From contig JAFZZT010000032.1 in assembly GCA_017615595.1 (NCBI GenBank), positions 1-52,002 on the forward strand: DNA of 52,002 bases, read 5' to 3'. The notes under the pieces were generated by a model, which saw only the letters and a program-made list of their open reading frames with translations, searched no databases and was not told where the DNA came from. The stretch is from Bacteroidales bacterium (GTDB lineage Bacteria; Bacteroidota; Bacteroidia; Bacteroidales; WCHB1-69). Positions 31,480 through 41,009 of this stretch are shown in pieces. Positions within the stretch are counted from its first letter, which is position 1; the number at the start of each line of letters is the position of its first letter. The translations under genes were made by a program, and so were the position numbers.

Positions 31480-33765
31480 ATGTATAAAATCACGAAAAAA
31501 GAGGAGTTGGGTCAAGACACGCACTTGATCGTGGTGGAGGCCCCGCACATTGCCCGCGCCGCGCTGCCCGGACAGTTTGTCATTGTGAAATCCGACGCCA
31601 CGGCCGAGCGCATCCCGCTCACTATCAGCGACTCTAATCTGATGAGAGGAACCATTTCTTTGGTTATCAAGACGATAGGATTCTCCACGCGCAAGATGGT
31701 CACCAACTTCGCCGTGGGTGATTCCTTCTTGGATGTTGCGGGTCCGTTGGGACAGCCCTCCGCCTTCGTGAACCGTCCCATGGAGGTGCTGCGGAAGCAT
31801 CGTTACTGCTTCATCGCGGGTGGCGTGGGCATCGCGCCCATCCTGCCGCTGGTGCGCTGGATGTATGCCCATGGCCTCGACAGTGATGTCATCATCGGTG
31901 CGCGCACTGCTTCGCTGCTCTTCTACTTGGAGAAGCTGCGTCCAGTGTCCAAGAACCTCTACATCGCCACGGACGATGGTTCTCTGGGCTTCAAGGGAAC
32001 GGTCACGGATCTGTTGCAACGGCTGGTGAAAGAGGAGGGCAAGCATTATGACGAAGTGACGGCCATCGGTCCGATGATCATGATGAAGTTTACGGCCAAG
32101 AAGTGCGAGGAGCTGGGCATCCCTTGTGTTGTCAGCCTCAACTCCCTGATGGTCGATGGCACCGGCATGTGCGGCGCCTGCCGTGTGACGGTGGGTGGCG
32201 AGACCAAGTTCACCTGCGTGGATGGCCCCGAGTTCGATGCCTCCAAGATCGACTTTGACGAGTGCATGCGCCGTCAGGTGATGTACGACCATATAGAGAC
32301 GCGCAAGCAGCTGGAGCAGCAGGAGATAGAGGAGGGCCACGTCTGCCATGTCGGCGGCATCACCCACGAGGCGCCCATGCCCAAGCGGCGGGTGCCGGTG
32401 CGCGAGCAGCCTGCCGAACAGCGCCGCCGCAACTTCGAGGAGGTGTGCTATGGCTACAATGCCGAGGAGGCTGTCGAGGAGGCCCGCCGCTGTCTCAACT
32501 GCAAGAAACCGCTCTGTGTCACCGGCTGTCCGGTGTCTATCCATATCCCCGACTTCATCCGGAAGGTGGCGGAAGGCAACTTCGAGGAGGCGGCCCGCAT
32601 CATCAGTGCGGACACAGCCCTGCCTGCCGTCTGCGGACGCGTGTGCCCGCAGGAGACGCAGTGCGAGGGGCAGTGCATCCTCGGCCGCAAAGGAGAACCT
32701 GTCGCCATCGGCAAACTCGAGCGCTTCGTGGGCGACTACATGCGCGAGCATAAGCTCTCCTTCAACAACGAGATCGTCGAGAACGGCTTCAACGTGGCCG
32801 TCATCGGCAGCGGTCCCGCCGGCCTGACCTGCGCCAAAGAGCTCCGCGCCAAAGGCTACGGCGTGACCGTCTTCGAGGTCCTGCACGAGTTCGGCGGCGT
32901 GCTTGTCTATGGCATCCCCTCGTTCCGTCTGCCCAAGGATACAGTCGTGAAATCGGAGATTGACAACCTCCGCCGCATGGGAGTGCAGTTCGAGAGCGAC
33001 ATCGTGGTCGGGCGCACCGTCACGGTGGACGACATCCTCAACAAGTGGGGCTTCGACGCCATCTTCCTAGGCACGGGCGCCGGCTTTCCCAACTTCTTGA
33101 ACATCGAAGGCGAGAACCTCTGTGGCGTGGTGTCAGCCAACGAGTTTCTGACCCGTAACAACCTGCTGTTCTCCTATAAGAAGGAGCACGAGACCCCCAA
33201 CTATGTGGGCAAGCGTGTGGCAGTGGTCGGTGGTGGCAACGTGGCCATGGACGCCGCCCGTACCGCCATCCGTCTCGGTGCCGAGGTGCACATCGTCTAT
33301 CGCCGCTCCGAGGCCGAGCTGCCCGCCCGCGCCGAGGAGGTGCATCATGCCAAGGAGGAGGGCGTGGTCATGAACCTGCTCTGCAACCCCAAAGAGATCC
33401 TCAGCGATGAGAAAGGATGGGTCAAGGGGATCGTTTGCACCCGCATGGAGCTGGGCGAGCCAGACGCCTCCGGCCGCCGCAGACCCATACCTATTCCTGA
33501 CTCTGACTTCACCATCGATGTCGATATGGTCATCATCGCGGTCGGCACCTCGCCCAACCCGCTCATCGTCTCTACTACTGACGGCCTCGAGACGAACCGC
33601 CATGGCTGTGTGAATGCCGACGAAGGCGGGCAGACCTCGCGCCGGGGCATCTTCGCCGGCGGCGACATCGTGACGGGTGCCGCCACCGTCATCCTCGCAA
33701 TGGGTGCCGGCAAGAGCGCCGCCCATAGCATTGATGAATACCTGCAACGCATAGAGCCTCACTGA
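31480..33765 (+). CDS. Fused NfnA/NfnB-like flavoprotein (ferredoxin-NADP reductase subunit plus glutamate-synthase-small-subunit-like part)
   Basis: 761 residues. Residues 1-~285 resemble NfnA/PyrK-type proteins: FAD and NAD-binding modules (FIAGGVGIAPILPL) and a [2Fe-2S] site with C231, C234, C246 and a nearby D226, as in NfnA. Residues ~315-761 resemble NfnB and the glutamate synthase small subunit: two 4Fe-4S motifs (CLNCKKPLCVTGCPV; CGRVCPQETQCEGQC), then FAD motif VIGSGPAGLTCAKEL and NAD(P) motif VVGGGNVAMDAARTA. The two halves are separate genes in Nfn of clostridia and Thermotoga, which couples NADH, NADPH and ferredoxin by electron bifurcation. No glutamate synthase large subunit is nearby, favouring an Nfn or sulfide-dehydrogenase role. 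Confidence 0.93.
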   Translation: MYKITKKEELGQDTHLIVVEAPHIARAALPGQFVIVKSDATAERIPLTISDSNLMRGTISLVIKTIGFSTRKMVTNFAVGDSFLDVAGPLGQPSAFVNRPMEVLRKHRYCFIAGGVGIAPILPLVRWMYAHGLDSDVIIGARTASLLFYLEKLRPVSKNLYIATDDGSLGFKGTVTDLLQRLVKEEGKHYDEVTAIGPMIMMKFTAKKCEELGIPCVVSLNSLMVDGTGMCGACRVTVGGETKFTCVDGPEFDASKIDFDECMRRQVMYDHIETRKQLEQQEIEEGHVCHVGGITHEAPMPKRRVPVREQPAEQRRRNFEEVCYGYNAEEAVEEARRCLNCKKPLCVTGCPVSIHIPDFIRKVAEGNFEEAARIISADTALPAVCGRVCPQETQCEGQCILGRKGEPVAIGKLERFVGDYMREHKLSFNNEIVENGFNVAVIGSGPAGLTCAKELRAKGYGVTVFEVLHEFGGVLVYGIPSFRLPKDTVVKSEIDNLRRMGVQFESDIVVGRTVTVDDILNKWGFDAIFLGTGAGFPNFLNIEGENLCGVVSANEFLTRNNLLFSYKKEHETPNYVGKRVAVVGGGNVAMDAARTAIRLGAEVHIVYRRSEAELPARAEEVHHAKEEGVVMNLLCNPKEILSDEKGWVKGIVCTRMELGEPDASGRRRPIPIPDSDFTIDVDMVIIAVGTSPNPLIVSTTDGLETNRHGCVNADEGGQTSRRGIFAGGDIVTGAATVILAMGAGKSAAHSIDEYLQRIEPH

Positions 33766-33827
33766 TTGGCAGAGAAGCTGTTAACCGATGCGTTTTTTTG
33801 AGGAAATAATTAAAAAAAAATATCACT

Positions 33828-35972
33828 ATGGCAAAGAAAATCAACCTTTTGTGCATCGCTTTGATGATGCTCGTATTGGGCGCCCGTGCTGATGAAGGCA
33901 TGTGGCTCCCGTATTCTATCAACGGCCAGAACCTGGCGGAGATGCAACGCCTGGGCTGCAAGCTCACCTCCGACCAGATCTTCAGCTTCAACCAGCCGAG
34001 TCTCAAGGATGCTATCGTCCAATTCGGCGGCGGCTGTACCGGCGAGCTGATCTCCCCCGAAGGACTGCTGCTCACCAACCACCACTGCGGCCTCTCCTAT
34101 GTGCAGTCCCACGCCTCCGTGGAGCACGACTACCTGCAAGATGGCTTCTGGGCCTACAGCAAGGATCAGGAACTCCCCAACGAAGGCCTCACGGTCTCTT
34201 TCCTGAACTATATCGAGGATGTCACAGCTTTGGTGCTGGAGGGCGTCACCGACAATATGTCGGAAGCCGACCGTGCGAAGCTGATTGAACGCAACGGCAA
34301 GAAGCTGGCCGAGGAGCGCAAGGGAAAACGCGATGTGGAGGTGGAAATAGTGCCTTTCTATCATGGAAACCAATACATCCTTTTCGTGTATGATGTGTAT
34401 AAAGATGTGCGCCTCGTGGCTTGTCCGCCCTGGGGCATCGGCAAATACGGTGCCGACACCGACAACTGGACCTGGCCGCGCCACAAGGGCGACTTCTGCA
34501 TTTTCCGCGTCTATACCGCCCCGGACGGTTCGCCCGCCAAGTATAGCAAAGACAATGTGCCCATGAAGTCGAAACACTTCCTGCCCATCTCCCTGAAGGG
34601 TGTGCAGCCCGGCGACTATGCCATGATCCTGGGCTATCCCGGCTCCACCGACCGCTATTCCTACTCCGGCGCGGTGAAGAACATCATCGACCTCGAAGGT
34701 CCTGCCATCGTGGATTGCCGCACCACCAAACTCAACCAGTATCGCAAACACATGGATGCCGACCCCGCCGTCTTCATCCAATACGCCTCCAAACAGGCCA
34801 GCGTCAGCAACTACTGGAAATACTACATCGGCCAGGTGAAACAGCTGCAACACAACAAGGTCGTGGAGAAACGTCTGGCCCAAGAACAGGAATTCAAGAG
34901 CTGGATGAATGCCGATAAAGAACGCAAAGCCAAATATGACGGCATCTTTGACGAATTTGAAGAGTATTGGAATCACCAGAACAAGTACACCAAGGCGCTC
35001 ATCTATCACCGTGAGGCGGGTCTGACTGGTAGCGAGGCTGTCTATTTTGCCTTGAGATTCAGACAGCTGAACAATATGATAGAGAACAAAAGCTCCAGCC
35101 CGGAGATGGTCAAGAGTCGCGCAAATGGTATGAGAAAGGCTGTCCAAGACTTCTTCAAAGACTACAACCAACCGCTGGACCGCGATGTCACTATCGCCTT
35201 GCTGAATCTCTTCTATCAGGAAGTGAACGCCGACCAGCTGCCTTCCATCATCAAGAAGGTGGGAGACAAATCCCATGGCGACTTCACGGCATACGTGAAC
35301 AACGCTTTCGCCAAATCCATCTTTGTGGATCAAGACAGGATGAATGCCTGGCTTGACAATCCCAAATCACTGTCGAAAGATCCAATCTTCGCGTTGATGT
35401 ACAACATCCTCACCTCTTATTGGGATCTGGGCGATCAGGCTGAGAGCGTGAGCAAAACTCGCGCCGACCGTCTCTACATGCAGGGCTTGATGGAGATGCA
35501 GAAAGAACGCAACTTCTATCCGGACGCCAACTTCACCATGCGCCTCACCTACGGCAGCGTGCAAGATTGTAAGCCCGCCAACGCCGTGACGTATGACTAT
35601 ATCACCACGTTGGACGGCGTGATGGAGAAGTATGTGCCCGGCAACTGGGAGTTCGATGTGCCGAAAGACCTCATCAAGCTGTGGGAGAGCCATGACTATG
35701 GTCGCTATGCCGACAAGAACGGCGATTTGGTGGTCAACTTCATCACCACCAACGACATCACCGGCGGCAACTCCGGCAGCCCAGTCCTCGATGGCGAAGG
35801 CAACCTCATCGGCTTGGCCTTCGATGGCAATTGGGAAGCCATGAGCGGCGACATCTCCTTCGAACAGAAGGTGCAACGTACCATCTGCATGGATGTGCGC
35901 TATCTGCTGTTCATCATCGACAAGATGGCCAACGCCCAGAATCTGATGAAAGAGCTGAAGATTGTGGATTAG
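33828..35972 (+). CDS. S46-family dipeptidyl-peptidase, DPP7-type
   Basis: Exported serine exopeptidase removing dipeptides from the N-terminus of oligopeptides. 714 residues with signal peptide (1-21). Catalytic triad visible: H86 in NHHCG, D222 in KGDFCIFR, S649 in GGNSGSP; a C70-C87 pair is likely a disulfide. The residue 18 positions after the catalytic Ser is G667 (FDGNWE); in the S46 family Gly here marks DPP7 (hydrophobic P1), while DPP11 (acidic P1) has Arg. The protein is probably in the periplasm. S46 peptidases are typical of asaccharolytic Bacteroidetes, and the gene lies near other peptide-using functions. Confidence 0.95.
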   Translation: MAKKINLLCIALMMLVLGARADEGMWLPYSINGQNLAEMQRLGCKLTSDQIFSFNQPSLKDAIVQFGGGCTGELISPEGLLLTNHHCGLSYVQSHASVEHDYLQDGFWAYSKDQELPNEGLTVSFLNYIEDVTALVLEGVTDNMSEADRAKLIERNGKKLAEERKGKRDVEVEIVPFYHGNQYILFVYDVYKDVRLVACPPWGIGKYGADTDNWTWPRHKGDFCIFRVYTAPDGSPAKYSKDNVPMKSKHFLPISLKGVQPGDYAMILGYPGSTDRYSYSGAVKNIIDLEGPAIVDCRTTKLNQYRKHMDADPAVFIQYASKQASVSNYWKYYIGQVKQLQHNKVVEKRLAQEQEFKSWMNADKERKAKYDGIFDEFEEYWNHQNKYTKALIYHREAGLTGSEAVYFALRFRQLNNMIENKSSSPEMVKSRANGMRKAVQDFFKDYNQPLDRDVTIALLNLFYQEVNADQLPSIIKKVGDKSHGDFTAYVNNAFAKSIFVDQDRMNAWLDNPKSLSKDPIFALMYNILTSYWDLGDQAESVSKTRADRLYMQGLMEMQKERNFYPDANFTMRLTYGSVQDCKPANAVTYDYITTLDGVMEKYVPGNWEFDVPKDLIKLWESHDYGRYADKNGDLVVNFITTNDITGGNSGSPVLDGEGNLIGLAFDGNWEAMSGDISFEQKVQRTICMDVRYLLFIIDKMANAQNLMKELKIVD

Positions 35973-36022
35973 ACCATGGTTTTAACCTTTTTTCACCTAT
36001 TTTTTGTTAATTAGAATCCTGT

Positions 36023-37195
36023 ATGAAATTTGTAAAAGCAATTTTTATGGCGATGTTGGTATGTATGACGGCGATGGCCACTGTTACCCCCGTTGAGGCT
36101 CAGCGGGCGCCTGGCTATGGACGGGTTGTGTTGAGCAATATTGCCACGCGTACCTCTGTGCGCAGTTATTTGGACAAGCCGGTAGAGCCCGAGAAGATAG
36201 ACCAGATGCTCCGTGCGGGCATGGCGGCGCCCACGGCGGTGAACCGCCAGCCTTGGCATTTTGTGGTGGTCACCGACCGCAGACAGCTGGACGCTATGGC
36301 CAAGACCAACCCCCACGCCTCCATGCTGGAGAAAGCTCCGCTTGCCATCGTGGTGTGCGGCGATATGAACAAAGCCCTCGAAGGGGAAGCCCGCGAGTTC
36401 TGGGTGCAGGACTGCTCCGCTGCCACCGAGAACATCCTGCTGGCGGCCCACGCACTCGGCCTGGGCGCTGTATGGACGGGTGTCTATCCCGATGCCAAAC
36501 GCGTCAAGGAGTTGTCTGCCGTGCTGAAGCTCCCCGCCAACCTGGTGCCGCTCAATACAATTGTCATCGGCTATCCCGACAAGGAGAACAAGCCTAAAGA
36601 CAAGTGGGATCCCAAGAATGTCTCGTATGATGTTTACGGTGGCGCCCGCCCCAAAGATATGACCTCCTTGCCATCCCGTGGCGGATTCACCGATTTCGAC
36701 TATGCCAGAGAGTTTACCGAGAATCCCTTCACCTTCTTCAAAGGCAACGGACTGCTGCTCGCTTGCGGCGACAAGAAAAACCACAATGCCATGACCATCG
36801 GTTGGGGCGCCCTCGGCAATGTGTGGAGCTCTGACGTGAACACCATCACCGTGTATGTGGCCCCGGCCCGCTATACCTACGAGTTCATGGAGAAATACAA
36901 ATACTTCACCGTCATGAGGTTTGACGAGAGCCGCAAGGATGTGCTCGAGTACATGGGCACCCACAGCGGTCGCGATGTCAACAAGGAGAAGGAACTGGGA
37001 TTGCATGTGGCCTACACCGAGCACGGCGCACCCTACTATCTGGAAGCCGTGGAGGTGTATGAGTGCGAAATCATCTACCGCGACCAATTTGACCCGGATG
37101 GATTCGGCGAGATACCCCAAAAACGTTACGAGAACTTCCCCGCAGGAATCCATCATCAATATATTGGAAGAATTTTAAGCGCGAAGAGAAGATAG
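36023..37195 (+). CDS. Exported nitroreductase fused to a flavin-reductase-like domain
   Basis: 390 residues with a signal peptide (~1-26, ending VEA). Residues ~38-200 form a nitroreductase-family domain (TRTSVRSYLDKPVE, APTAVNRQPWHFVVV, LGLGAVWTGVYP). Residues ~225-390 resemble the flavin reductase FMN-binding split barrel (NGLLLACGDKKNHNAMTIGWGALGNVWSS, YVAPARYTYEFME). Both domains would bind FMN. A Sec signal peptide on a double flavoprotein is unusual, since flavoproteins often fold in the cytoplasm; it could load flavin outside the cell. Starts 50 bases after the S46 gene; substrate unknown. Confidence 0.87.
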   Translation: MKFVKAIFMAMLVCMTAMATVTPVEAQRAPGYGRVVLSNIATRTSVRSYLDKPVEPEKIDQMLRAGMAAPTAVNRQPWHFVVVTDRRQLDAMAKTNPHASMLEKAPLAIVVCGDMNKALEGEAREFWVQDCSAATENILLAAHALGLGAVWTGVYPDAKRVKELSAVLKLPANLVPLNTIVIGYPDKENKPKDKWDPKNVSYDVYGGARPKDMTSLPSRGGFTDFDYAREFTENPFTFFKGNGLLLACGDKKNHNAMTIGWGALGNVWSSDVNTITVYVAPARYTYEFMEKYKYFTVMRFDESRKDVLEYMGTHSGRDVNKEKELGLHVAYTEHGAPYYLEAVEVYECEIIYRDQFDPDGFGEIPQKRYENFPAGIHHQYIGRILSAKRR

Positions 37196-37272
37196 TGGAT
37201 GATAATGAAATAAATCCTATCCTTTCTTCGTTATTCTATCCGTATATTATTGATAACTAAAAAAATGAAACA

Positions 37273-38910
37273 ATGAAAAGAATCATCGTACTCACTCTTT
37301 TGATATGGTGGGCTATGTTTTCCTTGTCAGCCCAGAAGGAGTTCACCGCCAAAATCGATCACGCCACCGTCTATCTGCAAGGTGCGGCCCTGACGCATAC
37401 TGCCACCGCCAACCTCAAGAGTGGCACCTATGACATCCTCATCAACGGACTCAGTCCCGACATCGAGGTCTCCAGCCTGAAGGTCACGGCCAACGGCGTG
37501 CTCATCTCCGCTTCCGAGTTCTCCAACGACTTCATCACGCCCAAGGAGGAGAGCGCCCGCATCCAGAAGCTGCAAGACTCTTTGGAGCTTTACAAACGAC
37601 AACTGCAGGAAGCCCGGGACGAGCTGACGGTCCATACCCATCTGCTCAAGATGCTCACAGACGGTACGCTCTACAATATGCAGCAGAAGGACGGCACCGT
37701 CTCTGTGGCCGACATCAACGCCAATATGGAGCTCTACAAGTCGAAGGCAGGCGCCTTGCAGCGCAGCATCGACCAGGATAACCGCAATGTGACTAAGTTG
37801 CAGGAGACGGTCAATCGCCTCCAGAAGCAGCTCAACCAGGACATGACCAAGGACAAGCAGCGCACCGGCGTGTTGCGCCTCTCCGTGAGCGTGCCCCAGA
37901 CGGTCAACACGGAGTTTACCATCACCTACTTCACCGATATGGCCGGCTGGGTGCCCTGCTATGACATCAACATCGCCTCCATGGACAAGCCCGTGGTGCT
38001 GAAGTCCAAGGCGCAGGTGACGCAGGTCACGGGCCTTGACTGGAACAACGTGAAGCTGACCCTCTCCAACGCCACCCCCAACCGCACGAAGGAGGCCCCT
38101 GTGTTCAAGACGTGGTTCCTCAACTTCTACCGCCCGCAATATTCCGGGAAAGCCACTGTGGCTGGAGCGCGCAGCAATACGCTTACCTATGCCTTGTCAC
38201 CCCTCGAAGGAGTGTCTGCCGTTGACGGGGAGATGGTCTCTGCCCAAAGCAATGCCGCCCCGATACTTATGGACGAATATGTGGAGGTGGATATGCAGGA
38301 GGTGGCCGTCAATTACAACATCTCCGTGCCATACGATATCCCCGGCAACGGCAAGGCGCAGCTCATCGACCTGAAGAACTACGACATCAAGGCCGAATAC
38401 AAATACTACAGCATCCCCAAACTGTCAGACGAGACCTACCTCATCGCCACATTGTCCGACTATGAGCAGTACAACCTGCTGCCCGGCTATGCCACGGTGA
38501 CTTTCGACAATACCTTCGTGGGCAGTACCTTCCTGCGGCCCAATGCCACCGAGGAGCATGTGACGCTCACCCTGACCACCGATCCCAGAGTCTCCGTCAA
38601 GCGGGAGAAGCAGAGCGACTACTGCAGCACCAAACATGTGGGCAGCACGACTACCGTCACCCAGTCATATCTCATCACCGTCAAGAACAACCAGACCAAG
38701 ACGGCCAAGTTGACCTTGAAGGAGCAGTACCCGATCTCCAACAACAAGGATATAGAAGTCAAGTTGGGCGATGTGACTCCCAACGCCACCTATAACAAAG
38801 AGGATATCGGTGTCTTGACGTGGGATGTGGAGTTGAAGCCCGGTGAGACCCGCACCTTCAGCGTCACCTACAGCGTGAAGTATCCGAAAGACAAAAATGT
38901 GAACCTGTAA
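37273..38910 (+). CDS. Exported DUF4139 (mucoidy-inhibitor MuiA-like) protein
   Basis: 545 residues with a signal peptide (1-20). N-terminal DUF4140-like beta domain (~22-95: AKIDHATVYLQGAALTHTA), a coiled coil (~95-200), then the DUF4139 domain (~205-545: VNTEFTITYFTDMAGWVPCYDI, YDIPGNGKAQLIDL, ending FSVTYSVKYPKD). The family is named after MuiA of Alteromonas/Pseudomonas contexts but its biochemical role is unknown. Same strand and 77 bases after the nitroreductase fusion. Confidence 0.9.
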   Translation: MKRIIVLTLLIWWAMFSLSAQKEFTAKIDHATVYLQGAALTHTATANLKSGTYDILINGLSPDIEVSSLKVTANGVLISASEFSNDFITPKEESARIQKLQDSLELYKRQLQEARDELTVHTHLLKMLTDGTLYNMQQKDGTVSVADINANMELYKSKAGALQRSIDQDNRNVTKLQETVNRLQKQLNQDMTKDKQRTGVLRLSVSVPQTVNTEFTITYFTDMAGWVPCYDINIASMDKPVVLKSKAQVTQVTGLDWNNVKLTLSNATPNRTKEAPVFKTWFLNFYRPQYSGKATVAGARSNTLTYALSPLEGVSAVDGEMVSAQSNAAPILMDEYVEVDMQEVAVNYNISVPYDIPGNGKAQLIDLKNYDIKAEYKYYSIPKLSDETYLIATLSDYEQYNLLPGYATVTFDNTFVGSTFLRPNATEEHVTLTLTTDPRVSVKREKQSDYCSTKHVGSTTTVTQSYLITVKNNQTKTAKLTLKEQYPISNNKDIEVKLGDVTPNATYNKEDIGVLTWDVELKPGETRTFSVTYSVKYPKDKNVNL

Positions 38911-38947
38911 ATTCGGCTATTAGCTAGGACTTTGAACTTGAAACCCT

Positions 38948-38979
38948 TAATCACATAATCGCCTAATCGTCTAATCGGT
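38948..38979 (+). repeat. Octamer TAATCNNN tandem array (4 units)
   Basis: TAATCACA, TAATCGCC, TAATCGTC, TAATCGGT in a row, 8 bp each, between two plus-strand genes. Same style as the AGTTNNN heptamer arrays: fixed 5-base core and variable tail. Confidence 0.8.
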
Positions 38980-38990
38980 AAATTGCTCTT

Positions 38991-41000
38991 ATGTTAATAT
39001 CCAAACAACAAGTTTCGTGGCGTTATTGGCTGGTTTTGTTGCTCTGTGGCATGATGGGGTGGGGGAATGCCCAGAATTCCTATGCCGAGTATTTTCCCCA
39101 GTTGGTGAAAAACAACAGCAACCAGGTGTGTCCTTTCACCACTACTAAAAATGTGACCTGCCAGCGGGCGACCTTCGAGGATAATAACCTGCATGTCTAT
39201 GTGGAAGTTCCTTCCGACATGTTTCCCGGCCTGAGTGTATCTCAATGGAAGCTCCTTCTTGCCGACAGGCTCAGGTTCAACTTCGACATAAACAGCTATA
39301 TCAATCCGTTGTACCATGGGGCATCGGATATTGGTGCGGGTCTGGTGTATCATATCCAGATTAAAGAAAGTGACAGATCCTTCAATATCCGCTATTCGCC
39401 ATCCGAACTGAAAAAGTTTATCGCTGCCCGCAACACCAAACCCTATCAGTCGATATCCAAATGGCAAGCCCGTGTCCAAGTGTTCAGCAACAATGCCAGC
39501 GATAATCTGCAAGGCGCCGAACCAATAGCTTCCTTTAGTATGGACTCCGTGATCATTTTGCAAGAAACGGAGACATGGTTCTTTACGGCTTCCAAGGATG
39601 ATGTTTTTGAGAACTTGTCTCAAGTGTTTGATGATCTTTGGGAAATCACGGAGAAGGATATTCTCTTTACACCTGACAATTATGACGGCCTCGTGAAAGC
39701 GGAGTATGGATTGCAATATCTTTTTTATAATTCTGATCATACCGATAGTATTGGGATGACATTCCCCTTCAGCGCGCTGAAAGAGAGCTGGGATCATGCT
39801 CGTCGTCTGGTGCTGGCCGATGACGCCTTTATGCAACGGTATATGCAGGAATATGCCAAAACCCTTCCGAGTTTGTTGGAGAAATATGTCTCTGAGTATG
39901 AAAATGTTCGTCATATCGACATCTATTATGAAGATGGATATACGACTATGGTGATGACGATGGACGATACCGCCAGCATCTTGCAAGCCACCCCCGATCA
40001 GATTGCTATTTTGAAACAGTCAATGCTTCCGTATCTGAAATACACTCAACAGGGAGAAGATGAACCGGAAATATATGGAGACACTTTGGTGACCCCTGAA
40101 CTTTTCTATCAGTATATGAAAGGTTTCCGCTATATGTATATAGGGGAGAATACCAGAAAGACGATTGATATCATCTGTCCCATGGATGAGGTCTTTGCAG
40201 CTCCCGAAGTGGCGGTTGGCGAAGAGGAGACTGCAAAGGATTTTTTGATCAGACGCTATTCGGTGGAGGAATACCATCAGCTAGTGAAAGATTTTTCAAA
40301 TGCTTGTCCCGTACAGCAAGGAATACTGACATTTACAGACGCTGTTTATCAGGACAATTATTTGCAACTGTATGTCACGATGGACTCTACTGCCAAGGCA
40401 AGAAATGATCTGGATCAGCTTCGTGAGATTATGTCATTGCAGTTGTCCACCTCGTACGACGCTATCTTGTTTACGAAACTGGCTGAGCTTGGTTCTGGTG
40501 TGGTTTTCCATTTTCAATTTTACGATACGTTGGCAGAGATTCTATATACACCGCAAGAGATCAAAGGTATCTATGCTAATATGGGCGATTCTTTAGTGGT
40601 GAAAAAGCAAGGAGAGGCTTTGCTGGAACTGCTTGTACAGAACATGAATAAAGAATGTCCCGTGTTTGAGGAAGGTTTTGGAACTGTGGACTCATTTGTC
40701 TTGTCAAATCAATGCCTGATTATCAATTTCACGCTGATTGAAGAAGTGGCGGATCCTTTCTTTATGCAAGGGAAAGACAATGTCAAAGACTTGTATCGTA
40801 TGCAGTTTATGAATGGCGATCCATCGGATATGGCCTTGTTGGAAATGTGTGTAGATGCAGGTTACGGCATTTGTTACCGTTTCTCAGAAAGAGAAAAGGT
40901 CTATACGGGCAAAAAAGCCAAAAAACGTCATCGCTCGCCGCGTATGGTTAAAGTCTGCTTCTCCGTAGACGAGCTGAAAGCGTTGCTGCAAGAAAAATGA
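38991..41000 (+). CDS. Secreted protein with diverged internal repeats, function unknown
   Basis: 669 residues with a signal peptide (about 1-27, ending GNA). The rest consists of four to five diverged copies of a ~110-residue unit. Clear copies are at ~36-145, ~430-527 and ~543-667, each starting L(V)xxxxxxCP (C47-P48, C439-P440, C556-P557), passing a GxGxxxxxxx strand (GAGLVYHIQI, GSGVVFHFQF, GYGICYRF) and ending in YSPSELKKF/YTPQEIKGI/FSVDELKAL. Less conserved copies occupy ~155-265 and ~292-380. No known catalytic motif. Probably a repeat-built periplasmic or surface protein; I do not recognise the family. Confidence 0.75.
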   Translation: MLISKQQVSWRYWLVLLLCGMMGWGNAQNSYAEYFPQLVKNNSNQVCPFTTTKNVTCQRATFEDNNLHVYVEVPSDMFPGLSVSQWKLLLADRLRFNFDINSYINPLYHGASDIGAGLVYHIQIKESDRSFNIRYSPSELKKFIAARNTKPYQSISKWQARVQVFSNNASDNLQGAEPIASFSMDSVIILQETETWFFTASKDDVFENLSQVFDDLWEITEKDILFTPDNYDGLVKAEYGLQYLFYNSDHTDSIGMTFPFSALKESWDHARRLVLADDAFMQRYMQEYAKTLPSLLEKYVSEYENVRHIDIYYEDGYTTMVMTMDDTASILQATPDQIAILKQSMLPYLKYTQQGEDEPEIYGDTLVTPELFYQYMKGFRYMYIGENTRKTIDIICPMDEVFAAPEVAVGEEETAKDFLIRRYSVEEYHQLVKDFSNACPVQQGILTFTDAVYQDNYLQLYVTMDSTAKARNDLDQLREIMSLQLSTSYDAILFTKLAELGSGVVFHFQFYDTLAEILYTPQEIKGIYANMGDSLVVKKQGEALLELLVQNMNKECPVFEEGFGTVDSFVLSNQCLIINFTLIEEVADPFFMQGKDNVKDLYRMQFMNGDPSDMALLEMCVDAGYGICYRFSEREKVYTGKKAKKRHRSPRMVKVCFSVDELKALLQEK

Positions 41001-41009
41001 TGCGGAGGA

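Noticed and set aside
35978-35993. Possible terminator GGTTTTAACC-TTTTTT after the S46 gene
   Set aside because: Stem is only 4 bp (GGTT/AACC) with a 2-nt loop, too weak to call.
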